A DNA stretch of 35,329 nucleotides from an uncultured Microbacterium sp. Lineage in GTDB: Bacteria > Actinomycetota > Actinomycetes > Actinomycetales > Microbacteriaceae. The position numbers were made by a program, and so were the translations under genes. The notes below the pieces were generated by a model. It worked only from the letters and a program-made list of their open reading frames with translations, searched no databases and was not told the origin of the DNA. Positions 24,604 to 32,636 of the stretch are shown here, piece after piece (the stretch's first letter is position 1; each line of letters starts with the position of its first letter). The stretch lies in the NCBI RefSeq assembly GCF_947632095.1, contig NZ_CANROA010000022.1:1-35329 (forward strand), written 5' to 3'.

Positions 24604-25203
24604 TCAGCGCAGCAGGCCCAGACTCGCCAGAGCGTGGCGGATGAGAGTGCCGCGGCCGCCCTCCATCTCGGCGGCGACATCATCGGATGCCGCGGCCTCG
24701 GGCGTGAACCAGGTGACCTCGAGGGCGTCCTGACGCGGCTCGCATGTGCCGGTGACCGGCACGACGAAAGCGAGCGAGACGGCGTGCTGCCGCTCGTCGT
24801 GATAGGCGCTGACGCCCGGCAGCGGGAAGTACTCGGCCACGGTGAAGGGCAGCGGCTGCGGCGGCAGCAACGGGAAGGCCATGGGCCCGAGGTCGTTCTC
24901 GATGTGCCGGAACAGCGCATCGCGCACCGTCTCGCCGAAGCGCACGCGCCCCGACACGATCGTGCGGGTCATCTCCCCCACGGGGGTCGAGCGCAGCAGG
25001 ACGCCGATCTCGGTGACCTGTCCGGCACCATCCGTGCGCACGGGGATCGCCTCGACGTAGAGCATGGGCAGGCGCCGTCGGGCTTCGGCGAGCTCGAACT
25101 CGCTCAGCCATCCGGGATTGCTCGCGTCGGCGGGCAGCTCGCCGAACTCGGGGAGCTCGTCGTCTCCGCCCTCGGGTTCGGGATCAGGTGTGCGCACCGC
25201 CAT
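24604..25203 (-). CDS. NUDIX-family protein (DUF4916-like) with degenerate Nudix box
   Basis: The 199-residue protein resembles the actinobacterial DUF4916 group of Nudix-fold proteins: NPGWLSEFELAEARRRLP (29-46), then GRVRFGETVRDALFRH (85-100). In the Nudix box GX5EX7REUXEEXGU, Gly85, Glu91 and Arg99 are kept, but the three metal-binding Glu positions read His100, Asn103 and Asp104. Normal pyrophosphohydrolase activity is therefore doubtful; it may bind nucleotides without hydrolysing them. The N-terminal 28 residues are acidic and probably disordered. The start ATG 25203 has AAGAGG upstream and is divergent from an esterase gene across 44 bases. Confidence 0.85.
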   Translation of the reverse strand: MAVRTPDPEPEGGDDELPEFGELPADASNPGWLSEFELAEARRRLPMLYVEAIPVRTDGAGQVTEIGVLLRSTPVGEMTRTIVSGRVRFGETVRDALFRHIENDLGPMAFPLLPPQPLPFTVAEYFPLPGVSAYHDERQHAVSLAFVVPVTGTCEPRQDALEVTWFTPEAAASDDVAAEMEGGRGTLIRHALASLGLLR

Positions 25204-25235
25204 GCCTCTTTTCTACCAGTGTCGGAGCCCGGTGG

Positions 25236-25241
25236 CAGGAT
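25236..25241 (+). promoter_or_regulatory. Possible -10 element before the esterase gene
   Basis: CAGGAT, the same variant as before the PPK2 gene, ends 6 bases before GTG 25248. Confidence 0.4.
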
Positions 25242-25247
25242 GGGGCC

Positions 25248-25901
25248 GTGAGCGATTCCTTGACGATCGATGCGGATGCCACGCGCTGGAGCACCGGCGC
25301 GCGAGACGGACTGCCCCTGCTCGTGCTGCTGCACGGCTACGGTGCCGACGAGCACGACCTGTTCGGGCTCGTGCCCTATCTCCCCGAGGGCATCGCCGTG
25401 GCGTCGGTCGCCGCTCCCCTCGCGCCGCCGTGGCCGGCGCCGGGCCGGTCGTGGTATCCGATCGAAGGATTGAACGGACGTGATCCCGAGGGCGTCACCC
25501 GTGCCGGGCGCGCTTTCCTCGCATGGCTGGACGCCGCGGCTGCCGATGCGTCTTCGGTCGCGCTGCTCGGCTTCTCACAGGGAGCGGCCGTCGCCCTGCA
25601 GGCGCTGCGCCTCGCACCCGAACGCTTCGGGGCGGTGGTCGCCTTGAGCGGCTATGCGTCACCCGGAGAACTCCCCCACGATGCGGCGCTGCAGGAGCTG
25701 CGCCCGTCGATCTTCTGGGGCCGCGGCACCCATGACGATGTGATCCCGCCGCCACTCGTCGATCACACGGCCCAGTGGCTGCCGGATCACTCCGACCTCG
25801 TCGGGCGGGTGTATCCGGGGCTCACGCACAGCATCTCCGAAGACGAACTCCTCGATGTGCGAGTCTTCCTCGAGAAGTGGAAGGATGCCGCGGGCGAATG
25901 A
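25248..25901 (+). CDS. Carboxylesterase/phospholipase-type alpha/beta hydrolase
   Basis: The 217-residue protein fits the small phospholipase/carboxylesterase family (PF02230 type). The oxyanion loop LLHGYGADEHDL is at 27-38, the nucleophile elbow GFSQGAA has Ser110, the acid is Asp163 or Asp164 in THDDVIP, and the base is His194 in GLTHSI. No signal peptide, so it is cytoplasmic. The start at GTG 25248 is chosen because the protein then begins just before its first strand and a -10-like CAGGAT lies 6 bases upstream; an in-frame upstream start would overlap the divergent gene. Substrate unknown. Confidence 0.9.
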   Translation: MSDSLTIDADATRWSTGARDGLPLLVLLHGYGADEHDLFGLVPYLPEGIAVASVAAPLAPPWPAPGRSWYPIEGLNGRDPEGVTRAGRAFLAWLDAAAADASSVALLGFSQGAAVALQALRLAPERFGAVVALSGYASPGELPHDAALQELRPSIFWGRGTHDDVIPPPLVDHTAQWLPDHSDLVGRVYPGLTHSISEDELLDVRVFLEKWKDAAGE

Positions 25902-25909
25902 GCCTGCGG

Positions 25910-26176
25910 TCAGGGCCGCTCGTCAGGCCCGGCGCCGCCGCCGTCCGCGGAAGGCGCATCAGGAGCATCCTCTGGCGCATTGGGGCGCCGCCGGCGACCG
26001 ATCTGCATGATCCCGATCGCCGCGGCCAGGCCGACGGCGATGCCGATCGCGATGCCCAGCCCCATGTTGTCGAGCGCTGAGCCCGTCGCGACGCCGGCGA
26101 CCATTCCGAGTGCGATGCCGATCCCCCACGTGGCACGCTGGCGCGCCTCGCCGCTGCTCATGTCGTGATCGGCCAT
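25910..26176 (-). CDS. Small two-helix membrane protein
   Basis: The 88-residue protein begins MADHDMSSGEARQRATW, has two glycine-rich hydrophobic segments (about residues 18-35 and 39-58), then a basic RRRR stop-transfer and a proline- and glycine-rich tail. The helices carry repeated small-residue patterns (GIGIALGMVAGVATG), which favour helix packing. The start is ATG 26176, with TACCGT 6 bases upstream. It ends 8 bases from the esterase stop. I do not recognise a function. Confidence 0.8.
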   Translation of the reverse strand: MADHDMSSGEARQRATWGIGIALGMVAGVATGSALDNMGLGIAIGIAVGLAAAIGIMQIGRRRRPNAPEDAPDAPSADGGGAGPDERP

Positions 26177-26182
26177 GCCTCC

Positions 26183-26188
26183 ACGGTA
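26183..26188 (-). promoter_or_regulatory. -10 element, leaderless start of the 88-residue protein gene
   Basis: TACCGT on the minus strand ends 6 bases before ATG 26176; the same hexamer and spacing precede the 54-residue protein gene. Confidence 0.65.
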
Positions 26189-26216
26189 CGGGATCGGCGT
26201 GTCGCTGCGAACGGAT

Positions 26217-26235
26217 GAAGTTGCGGATGAACTTC
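26217..26235. repeat. Inverted repeat upstream of the first surface-protein gene
   Basis: GAAGTT-7-AACTTC, followed closely by CTTCC-7-GGAAG (26232-26249). Both lie upstream of the -10 at 26279 in an AT-richer patch, as operator sites would. Confidence 0.4.
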
Positions 26236-26278
26236 CATTCACCGGAAGCTTGCATCGTCGGGTTGGAGATTCGTGTCC

Positions 26279-26284
26279 TAAACT
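26279..26284 (+). promoter_or_regulatory. -10 element for the first surface-protein gene
   Basis: TAAACT lies in the 270-base gap before the gene, about 160 bases from its start, without a clear -35. It places the palindrome at 26302-26324 near the 5' end of the transcript. Confidence 0.45.
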
Positions 26285-26301
26285 GACGCCGACGCTCCCG
26301 G

Positions 26302-26324
26302 GAAGCATGAAGATTTCATGCTTC
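26302..26324. repeat. Perfect 23-base palindrome in the surface-protein leader
   Basis: GAAGCATGAA-GAT-TTCATGCTTC: arms of 10 bases match exactly around a 3-base centre. It is 123 bases before the start codon and has no following T-tract, so it is more likely a regulator site or a 5' mRNA hairpin than a terminator. Confidence 0.75.
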
Positions 26325-26446
26325 GCGTAATGAACGACTATGAGTGGCGTCTCTTCCTCTGTGCGCTCCGTTGCACGATTTGCAAGAGTCCCAGCGCGAC
26401 GGTGCGCGATTCCCTGAACCACATCCCCGATCGAAGGAGGAGACGC

Positions 26447-27808
26447 GTGTCCACGCGCTCAGAATCCATACATCCGGCCATGCGCCGCGCCGGCGCGGCG
26501 CTTGCCGCGTTCGCCCTCGCGGCAAGCGCGCTCGTCGCCGGCATCATCACCGCCCCGGCGGCTGAGGCAGCTGCGCCCGTCGAGCCGGCGACCCCGTTCA
26601 CCGCCGAGTTGTGCGCGGGTGAGACGAGCAACCCCGTTGCGGCTAAGACACTAGAAGTATCTGGCCCTCGGCTGGACGCCTACAACGCAGGCGCGATCGT
26701 CCCGCTTTACGATGCGACAGGAACGCCCCAAGGGGATGCCAAGCCTCCGCTCTGCACCGTCTACTTCGATGCGACGACCGGCAGCCCAGTCAGCGTCTGG
26801 ATGTTCTGCACCAACCTTGAGCTTCATACCTGCGGTGGAACCAACGGCAATAACCAGCTCGTTCAGGAGTTGAACAGCGACAACAGCCCGGTCACGACCA
26901 CAACCACCGTTGAAATCCCGTTCCCGTCTGACGTGCAACCCGACCATCTGGACGAGCGCCAGCAGCTTGCGATCAAGGCATTGACTGCTGAAGGTTACAC
27001 AGTCGCAGATCCCATCAGCGGAACGATCACGGGGCGTTCTGATGGTTCAGCAAGTGAACGGGAAACTCTGCAGAACATGATCTGGTGCGTCAGCGATGGC
27101 GGCGGTCCCTGCTATTTCCCTGTTCTCACTGAGGAAGACATCGATGAACTCGCTGCTCGCGGTGCCGAATTGACCGCTGCTGTGACCATCGAGGCTCCTT
27201 CAAGCGATTTCGCTGTCGGCGACCAGTTGCGCTGGAACGTCAGCACGAATACCCTCAACTCGCCGATGGCGATCTCCGCCGACTCTTCGGTGACTATCTG
27301 CGCGGATTCGGCGCCCGGTGCGACGCTCGAAGGAAACCTGCTCACGGTTACGGGCGACGCCGACACCACCGTCACGGTCTCGTTGTGCAGTACTGCGACG
27401 GAAGCGGGAACATATCAGCTCACGATCGACCGCGACGGACTGGGAGCGCGCTTCGTTCAGAGCGAGAACGACGGTCGCCTTGACCGCGACTGCCAGGTCT
27501 TCGGCTTGTACGAGGCCGAAGGGTTCAACGATGCTGCCTCGATCACCGTCCTCGAAGAGCCCGCGGGTGACGAGGAACCGAACGACGAGGAACCGAACGA
27601 CGAGACCGATCTCGGCGGCAACGACCGCGAGAACGGCGAGATCGAGAACGGTGGCGCGACGAACGTCTCCGACGATGAGAGCGCGGATGCGGCCGCGCTG
27701 GCCACGACCGGTTCTGATCTGCCCGTTGCTGCACTCGGCATCGCGCTGATCATGCTTCTCGGCGGCGCGGGCCTGGTGCTCGCCCGGAAGGCTCGCGCTC
27801 AGAGCTGA
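26447..27808 (+). CDS. Cell-wall-anchored surface protein 1 with thioester-like domain and LATTG signal
   Basis: The 453-residue precursor has a signal peptide (about residues 1-41, cleavage near AEA-A), an N-terminal domain with Cys121 in WMFCTN and Gln209 in LQNMIWCV, a beta-rich region (about 243-370), an acidic Asn/Glu stalk (about 371-415) and a sorting signal: LATTG (418-422), a hydrophobic helix and a basic tail. FCTN...LQNMIW resembles the YC and TQxAIW pair of thioester domains of Gram-positive adhesins, in which Cys and Gln form an internal thioester that can bind host or surface amines. LAxTG is the class E sortase signal. The start is GTG 26447 after a perfect AAGGAGG. Wobble positions are less GC-rich than in neighbouring genes. 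A close paralogue follows. Confidence 0.85.
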   Translation: MSTRSESIHPAMRRAGAALAAFALAASALVAGIITAPAAEAAAPVEPATPFTAELCAGETSNPVAAKTLEVSGPRLDAYNAGAIVPLYDATGTPQGDAKPPLCTVYFDATTGSPVSVWMFCTNLELHTCGGTNGNNQLVQELNSDNSPVTTTTTVEIPFPSDVQPDHLDERQQLAIKALTAEGYTVADPISGTITGRSDGSASERETLQNMIWCVSDGGGPCYFPVLTEEDIDELAARGAELTAAVTIEAPSSDFAVGDQLRWNVSTNTLNSPMAISADSSVTICADSAPGATLEGNLLTVTGDADTTVTVSLCSTATEAGTYQLTIDRDGLGARFVQSENDGRLDRDCQVFGLYEAEGFNDAASITVLEEPAGDEEPNDEEPNDETDLGGNDRENGEIENGGATNVSDDESADAAALATTGSDLPVAALGIALIMLLGGAGLVLARKARAQS

Positions 27809-27830
27809 CATCGTTTAACACGATCACCCG

Positions 27831-27869
27831 GTGCGGCCGGTCTCACCCTGTGAGGCCGGCCGCACTTTT
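27831..27869 (+). terminator. Terminator of the first surface-protein gene
   Basis: A 16-base stem (27831-27846 with 27850-27865, one wobble pair) with a 3-base loop is followed by TTTT. It makes the two surface-protein genes separate transcription units. Confidence 0.9.
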
Positions 27870-28120
27870 CTGTTCCGTCGGCCCGACTGCGCTGCTCTCC
27901 GTCAGCGCCGAGACGCCCGGAAAATCAATGATCTGAGCCCGGGAGAGAGCGCTCCCAGCAAACGCGCAACCTTCCCACAGCTCCGGCTCAGGATCCGACT
28001 CCATATGATCAATCCCGGGCGTGTTCCCTCGCGCCCCTGCATCGCTCGTCCGGTAGATCTGACCGCGCTCACTCGAGCACACGAGGATGATCCCCTCTCC
28101 CCCCCCCGGAGCTTTGCCCC
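27870..28120 (+). other. Non-coding gap before the second surface-protein gene
   Basis: The 312-base gap from 27809 holds the terminator, a small inverted repeat GGGAG-6-GCTCCC (27941-27956), a -10-like TATGAT (28004-28009) without a recognisable -35, a C9 tract (28099-28107) and GGAG (28108-28111) 9 bases before the ATG. No gene is visible in it. Confidence 0.6.
28099..28107 (+). repeat. Nine-cytosine tract before the second surface-protein gene
   Basis: Nine consecutive C residues directly precede the ribosome binding site GGAG. Such tracts can change length by slippage and vary expression of surface proteins; no variation can be seen in one sequence. Confidence 0.7.
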
Positions 28121-29728
28121 ATGCCTTCGCGCGCCCTTTTCGCCCGATCCTCGAGGATCGGCGCCATCATCGCGACGTTCGTCATCGTCGCAGCTTCCCT
28201 CGCCATCACCACGATGACGGGCACGACTGCCCACGCCGCAGATGCGCCCGCTGCTGTCGCCCCCGCTACGGCATCTGCACCGTTCACCGCAGACCTGTGC
28301 GCCGGTCAGACCAGCCAGAACCCGAAGAAGTCGACCAGCGCACCGAATGGCTACACCGACCTGACCCAGGTCAAGGGCGCGCGTCTCACTGCTTATAACG
28401 CCGGCCAGGTCGTCCCGCTGTACGACCGCACGGGTCAGGAGCAGCGGACCAACGGCTCCGACTCCACCCCGCCCATGTGCGCGGTGCGGTTCGACCCGAC
28501 CAGCGGCGGCCCCGTTTCTACCTGGGTCTTCTGCACCAACGCCGATCTGCACTCCTGCAACGATGTGCTCCCCGGCGGATACCTCGGCCAGGACGGAAAG
28601 CGCGTCTCCTTCCCGGAGCATGTTGCGCCCGACCACCTCAGCGAAGACCAGGTGGACGCTACCCGCGCCCTCATCACCCAGGGATACTCCGTCGCAACGC
28701 GGTTCGGAACCCTGACCGGACGGGCAGACGGCACGAGCAACCAGCGCGACACCCTGCAGAACATGATCTGGTGCGTCACCGACGGCGGCTTCTACTGCGC
28801 GAGCGTCAGCATGACCGGCTCCGACATCGACGTTCTCACCGCTCGCGGAGCCGCGATGTCGGCGACGACCACCGTGACCCCTCAGAACGATCAGGCACGT
28901 GACGGCGACGAACTCCGTTGGAACGTCACCACGAACGTGATCGGCGTGCCGATCGCCGTCGACAGCACCCTCCCCGTCTCCCTCTGCGCCGATTCCACGG
29001 ACACCGCCGCATTCACCGATGGCGTGCTGATCGTGTCAGGAACAACCGGAACGACGACCGAGATCGCCCTGTGCACGGAGACGGCAGAGCAGGGCTCGCA
29101 CACGGTGACGCTCAGCCGTACCGGCGCCGGCACCCACTTCGTTCAGAGCGACACGACGAACAGCGGCCTGGACAAGGCCTGCCAGGTCTACATGCTCTGG
29201 GACGAGGAATCCTTCGAGGCGAGCGCGAAGGTCTCCGTCACCCCGCCGGTCGCGGAACCCACCACGGAGCCGACCCCGGCGCCCACAGTCCCCACGCAGG
29301 AGGACCCGACCGACCTCGCCAACGAAGGCATCTCCGCACCGGACACGAACGACGACACGAACGATAACGTCGACGGCAACACCGACGAGCCGGATAACAC
29401 CGACCAGGAAGAGACCGAACGCCCCGACCTCTCTGACACCACCCCCGATGTGGATCTCTCACCCATCGACGGTTCCACCCCGGAAAAGGATGAGGCCGAC
29501 GGCGACGCCTCGACGGAAATCGACGCTCCCGCAGCATCCGACGACTCGGCTTCCGCACCCGCGCCCACCGCGACGCCCACAGCGACGCCCTCGGCCTTGG
29601 CGGCGACGAACGGTGACCTCGCGGTGACCGGCACAGAAACGCCGATCGCTCTGCTCGGCGGTGCTTTCGCGCTACTGCTCGGCGGCAGCATCCTGCTTGT
29701 CGTGCGCGGTGCCCGCCGGCGCGCCTGA
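28121..29728 (+). CDS. Cell-wall-anchored surface protein 2 with thioester-like domain and LAVTG signal
   Basis: The 535-residue precursor is a paralogue of the preceding protein: FTADLCAG, AYNAG-x2-VPLYD, VFCTN (Cys138), TLQNMIWCV (Gln213) and CQV-x-ML are shared, and all nine cysteines match in order. It has a signal peptide (cleavage near AHA, residue 39), the thioester-like domain, a beta-rich region (about 247-375), a much longer stalk rich in Pro, Thr, Asp and Glu (about 376-495) and the signal LAVTG (500-504), with a hydrophobic helix and ARRRA tail. It is more GC-biased in codon use than its paralogue. The start ATG 28121 follows GGAG by 9 bases. A role as an adhesin or envelope component is inferred. 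Confidence 0.85.
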   Translation: MPSRALFARSSRIGAIIATFVIVAASLAITTMTGTTAHAADAPAAVAPATASAPFTADLCAGQTSQNPKKSTSAPNGYTDLTQVKGARLTAYNAGQVVPLYDRTGQEQRTNGSDSTPPMCAVRFDPTSGGPVSTWVFCTNADLHSCNDVLPGGYLGQDGKRVSFPEHVAPDHLSEDQVDATRALITQGYSVATRFGTLTGRADGTSNQRDTLQNMIWCVTDGGFYCASVSMTGSDIDVLTARGAAMSATTTVTPQNDQARDGDELRWNVTTNVIGVPIAVDSTLPVSLCADSTDTAAFTDGVLIVSGTTGTTTEIALCTETAEQGSHTVTLSRTGAGTHFVQSDTTNSGLDKACQVYMLWDEESFEASAKVSVTPPVAEPTTEPTPAPTVPTQEDPTDLANEGISAPDTNDDTNDNVDGNTDEPDNTDQEETERPDLSDTTPDVDLSPIDGSTPEKDEADGDASTEIDAPAASDDSASAPAPTATPTATPSALAATNGDLAVTGTETPIALLGGAFALLLGGSILLVVRGARRRA

Positions 29729-29740
29729 CGCCCCCGAGAT

Positions 29741-29778
29741 GACGACGGCCGTCCTCTTTCGAGAGGGCGGCCGTCGTC
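29741..29778. terminator. Bidirectional hairpin between convergent genes
   Basis: A 17-base stem (29741-29757 with 29762-29778, one wobble pair) with a TTCG tetraloop lies between the stops of the second surface protein and the large membrane protein. There is no T-tract. Confidence 0.8.
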
Positions 29779-29802
29779 GTGATCCGTGGGTTCCCGCTCA
29801 GG

Positions 29803-32394
29803 TCACCAGTACCACGAACCGTACTCGATCGTCACCTCGCCATCGGTGACGATGATCTCGCCGGAGAAATCGATGCTGGACTGCTCGGTGTGGTCCTCCG
29901 AGTCGCCGAACAGCGTGCGCGTGTACGACACGGTGCCCTCGCCGTCGCTGGCGGAGAAACCGGCGCCGTCGTCCGAGACCTCGACCGTCGGATAGGAGAC
30001 GATCTCCCAGACGACAGGGGTGTCAGAGGGATACACCCAAGCGCTCAGAGGGCAGTCGTCGGGATCGGCGACACCCTGCGCGGCGCAGTCGTCCACGAGC
30101 GCGTCGACCTGCTGCTGCACCATCTCGACGAGCTTCGGCGTCGCCACGAAAGCGAGCTGTTCCGATGACTGCGACTGTGCGAGAACCTGCAGCGAGGAGT
30201 CCGCGAGGTCGAAGAGGTCCGGTTCGGATGCTTCGAGCTGATAGATCGCCGGATACAAAACGAGCTCTGCCTCTGCGTATCCGCTGTCGCCATCGAGGTC
30301 GAGGGCGAGCCCGCCCAGAGAGGCATCTCCCGGGCCCTGAGCGGAGATGTAGACGGATGAGACGAGCGGAGAGACGATCTCCCAGGTGTCGAGGACGAGC
30401 AATTCGGGCTCGCCCTTCTGCGCCGTCAAAGATGCTTGTTGCGTGACCCCGTCGAGCTTGTAGGAGACCTCGATCATCACCTGATCGGCGCCGTACTCGA
30501 CCGGCTTCTGCACGGCGATGTCGCTGATCCGCTCGGTGGCGGATCCCAGCACATCATCCGTCAACCACCCACGCAAGGAATTCGACACCTCCGGGTCGAC
30601 GAGCTCGTTGGCCGCCTCGGCGTGACCATCGGCGATGTGCGACAAATAGGCGTGAGCGACGCTCTCAGCCGTGCGCGTACCATTCACAATCGATACCGCG
30701 ACCGTACCGCCCACGCCGAGGACGACGACCGCTCCGATGCCGATGCCGACGCCGATCAAGGTCTTCTTGGTCTTCGGGCTCATCGGCGCGGGCGGCGCCA
30801 GCGGCTCAGGCGCCGCGGCAGTCACCGCCCCGGGCGCGGCAATCGCGCCGTCGGCATCTGCCGCGGGCTCTCCCTGCGCGAAGTTCTGAGCGACCGGACC
30901 GGCAACAGGCGGCATCTGCTCGGCAGTGCCCAGCGCCCACCGTTCGACCGCCGCACGACCCGCCACCGTGCCGAAGAGTTGCGGCGACAGACCGTAGGCG
31001 ATGGCGGGGAGCACCTGCGCCCCGAACTCGATCACGATCGCCCAGAGAAGCATGACGAGGGGCGTCCACAGCGCGAGCGCGAGGCCGCCGCCGAAGGAGC
31101 CGCCGAAGAAGCCCAGCGATCCGCTCGCGGACACGGATGCACCGACGAAGAACAGGCCGAGCACGACCCATCCGATCAGCACCGTCAGCGGAAGTTTCCA
31201 CGCCCCGACGAGGTCGATGCCGCTGCGGCGAGCGCGACGGGCGCCCAGCCAGAGGGCTGCGACGACCGAGAACAGTACGGCAGCGATGACCGCCACCCAG
31301 AGCCAGGCGTTCTGCATCGTGAATACGGTACCTGTGACGGCGAGCCCGTAGGACCCGTCGCCGCTCTGCAGCGTGATGCCGCCGAGGTGCCCGATCACGA
31401 TCGACATCGGCACGATGTTCAGGAGTCCGAGGATCGCGACGGGAATAGCCCCGATGCCGAGTCCGTCCCAGAGCCAGATGGCCGCACCGATCAGTGTGAG
31501 CGCACCGAATACGACGATGAGACCGCCGGTGTATGCGAGAGACTCCCGCGCGAATCGTGGGAGAGCGGAAACAGCGCGCCGCGTCGCGCCCAGCCAGTTC
31601 TCGCTTGCCCCCGCGTGCGCGCCGATCATGCGGCCGATCAGGGATGCCGCCCCGATGAGGATGGTCGCCATGAGGACCTCGCGCACACCGGCGGAGGTCA
31701 CCGTGAGCCGCATTCCGGCGCCGAGGTCCATCCGGACGGCGAAAATCAGCGACAGCACGAGTGCGACCAGTCCCGTCGCCAGTCCGGTGCCGGCGCTGAA
31801 GAGCGCACGGTCGCGGACGCCGCGCAGGGGCGCGATGCGCTCCTGCCGGACGCTCCACCACACGGTGAGCACGAGAACGCCGGCGGTCAGGGTGAGCGGG
31901 AACATCCAGAGGGAGCCGCCGGCGCTGCCGCCGAGCATCCCGTCCCCGGAGAGCACGAGCCGCAGTTCTCCGGAGAACACGGAACCACCGAGGGTGATCG
32001 CGAGGAGAAGAGCGTTCCCGACCCCGCCGAGAGCCTCAGCCGAGACCGGCAGGTTCATGAAGTCGAGCGCATCGGTGCCGAGCCCGGTCAGGAGCAGCAC
32101 GAGCAGGATGCCGGAGACGATCGTGCCGGCGATCGCGATGCCCACGGTGCTCAGCGCACGCAGCAGCTGAGCTTTGAGCACGGGGGACATCGGCGTCCGC
32201 GGGTCCGGGGGCGTGGGGACGGGCGGGATCGTTCCGGCCGGGGGCGTGGGAACACCCGGAGCGGTCTGAGGCGGCACGGTCACGGCATCCGGCGCAGGCG
32301 GAACGGGCGGCACAGGTGGCACAAGTGGAACGGGCGGCACGGGCGGCGCAGAGTTTGCCTCGGGCTGATGCCCACCGTCGGTCGAGTCAGTCAT
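29803..32394 (-). CDS. Large polytopic membrane protein with outer C-terminal domain
   Basis: The 863-residue protein has three parts. Residues 1 to about 70 are low-complexity Pro/Val repeats ([17 protein letters not shown]). About ten membrane segments follow, up to about residue 490. After a Pro/Ala linker another single helix ([19 protein letters not shown]) leads into about 280 residues probably outside the membrane, with two alpha/beta regions and a [14 protein letters not shown] cysteine pair, ending [21 protein letters not shown] do not recognise the family. The start at ATG 32394 is preferred to an upstream in-frame start because [15 protein letters not shown] fits a cytoplasmic disordered start and a G-rich ribosome binding site lies upstream. 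It is convergent with the surface-protein genes. Confidence 0.8.
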
Positions 32395-32636
32395 TCTTGG
32401 TTCCCCCCAAGTACGTCGATTGTTGCTCAACCTGTATACCACCTGAATGCCGCGAAGGGACGCAACCAGGTCGAAGATGACGTGAGCTTTCGCTGCGAAA
32501 CGCCAGCTCGTTCCTCGATCGCGCTGGGATTCGCCCCTGGATCATCCGCACGGCGCCGCGCGGTCGTCGCCATCTGGCCGAAGCGTCACCGTCGTGTTCC
32601 GGGCCCGATGTCGGTGGCAGGCAGGATGATGGAGGG

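Noticed and set aside
25188..25247. In-frame extension before the esterase
   Set aside because: It overlaps the divergent NUDIX gene and its promoter region, and adds nothing conserved.
26318..26446. In-frame extension upstream of the first surface protein
   Set aside because: It would place 43 residues before the signal peptide and would start inside the palindrome. The perfect AAGGAGG before GTG 26447 marks the true start.
28123..28398. Possible leader peptide or second frame at the start of the second surface protein
   Set aside because: Other frames here encode Arg/Pro/His-rich shadow peptides; only the frame from 28121 gives a signal peptide.
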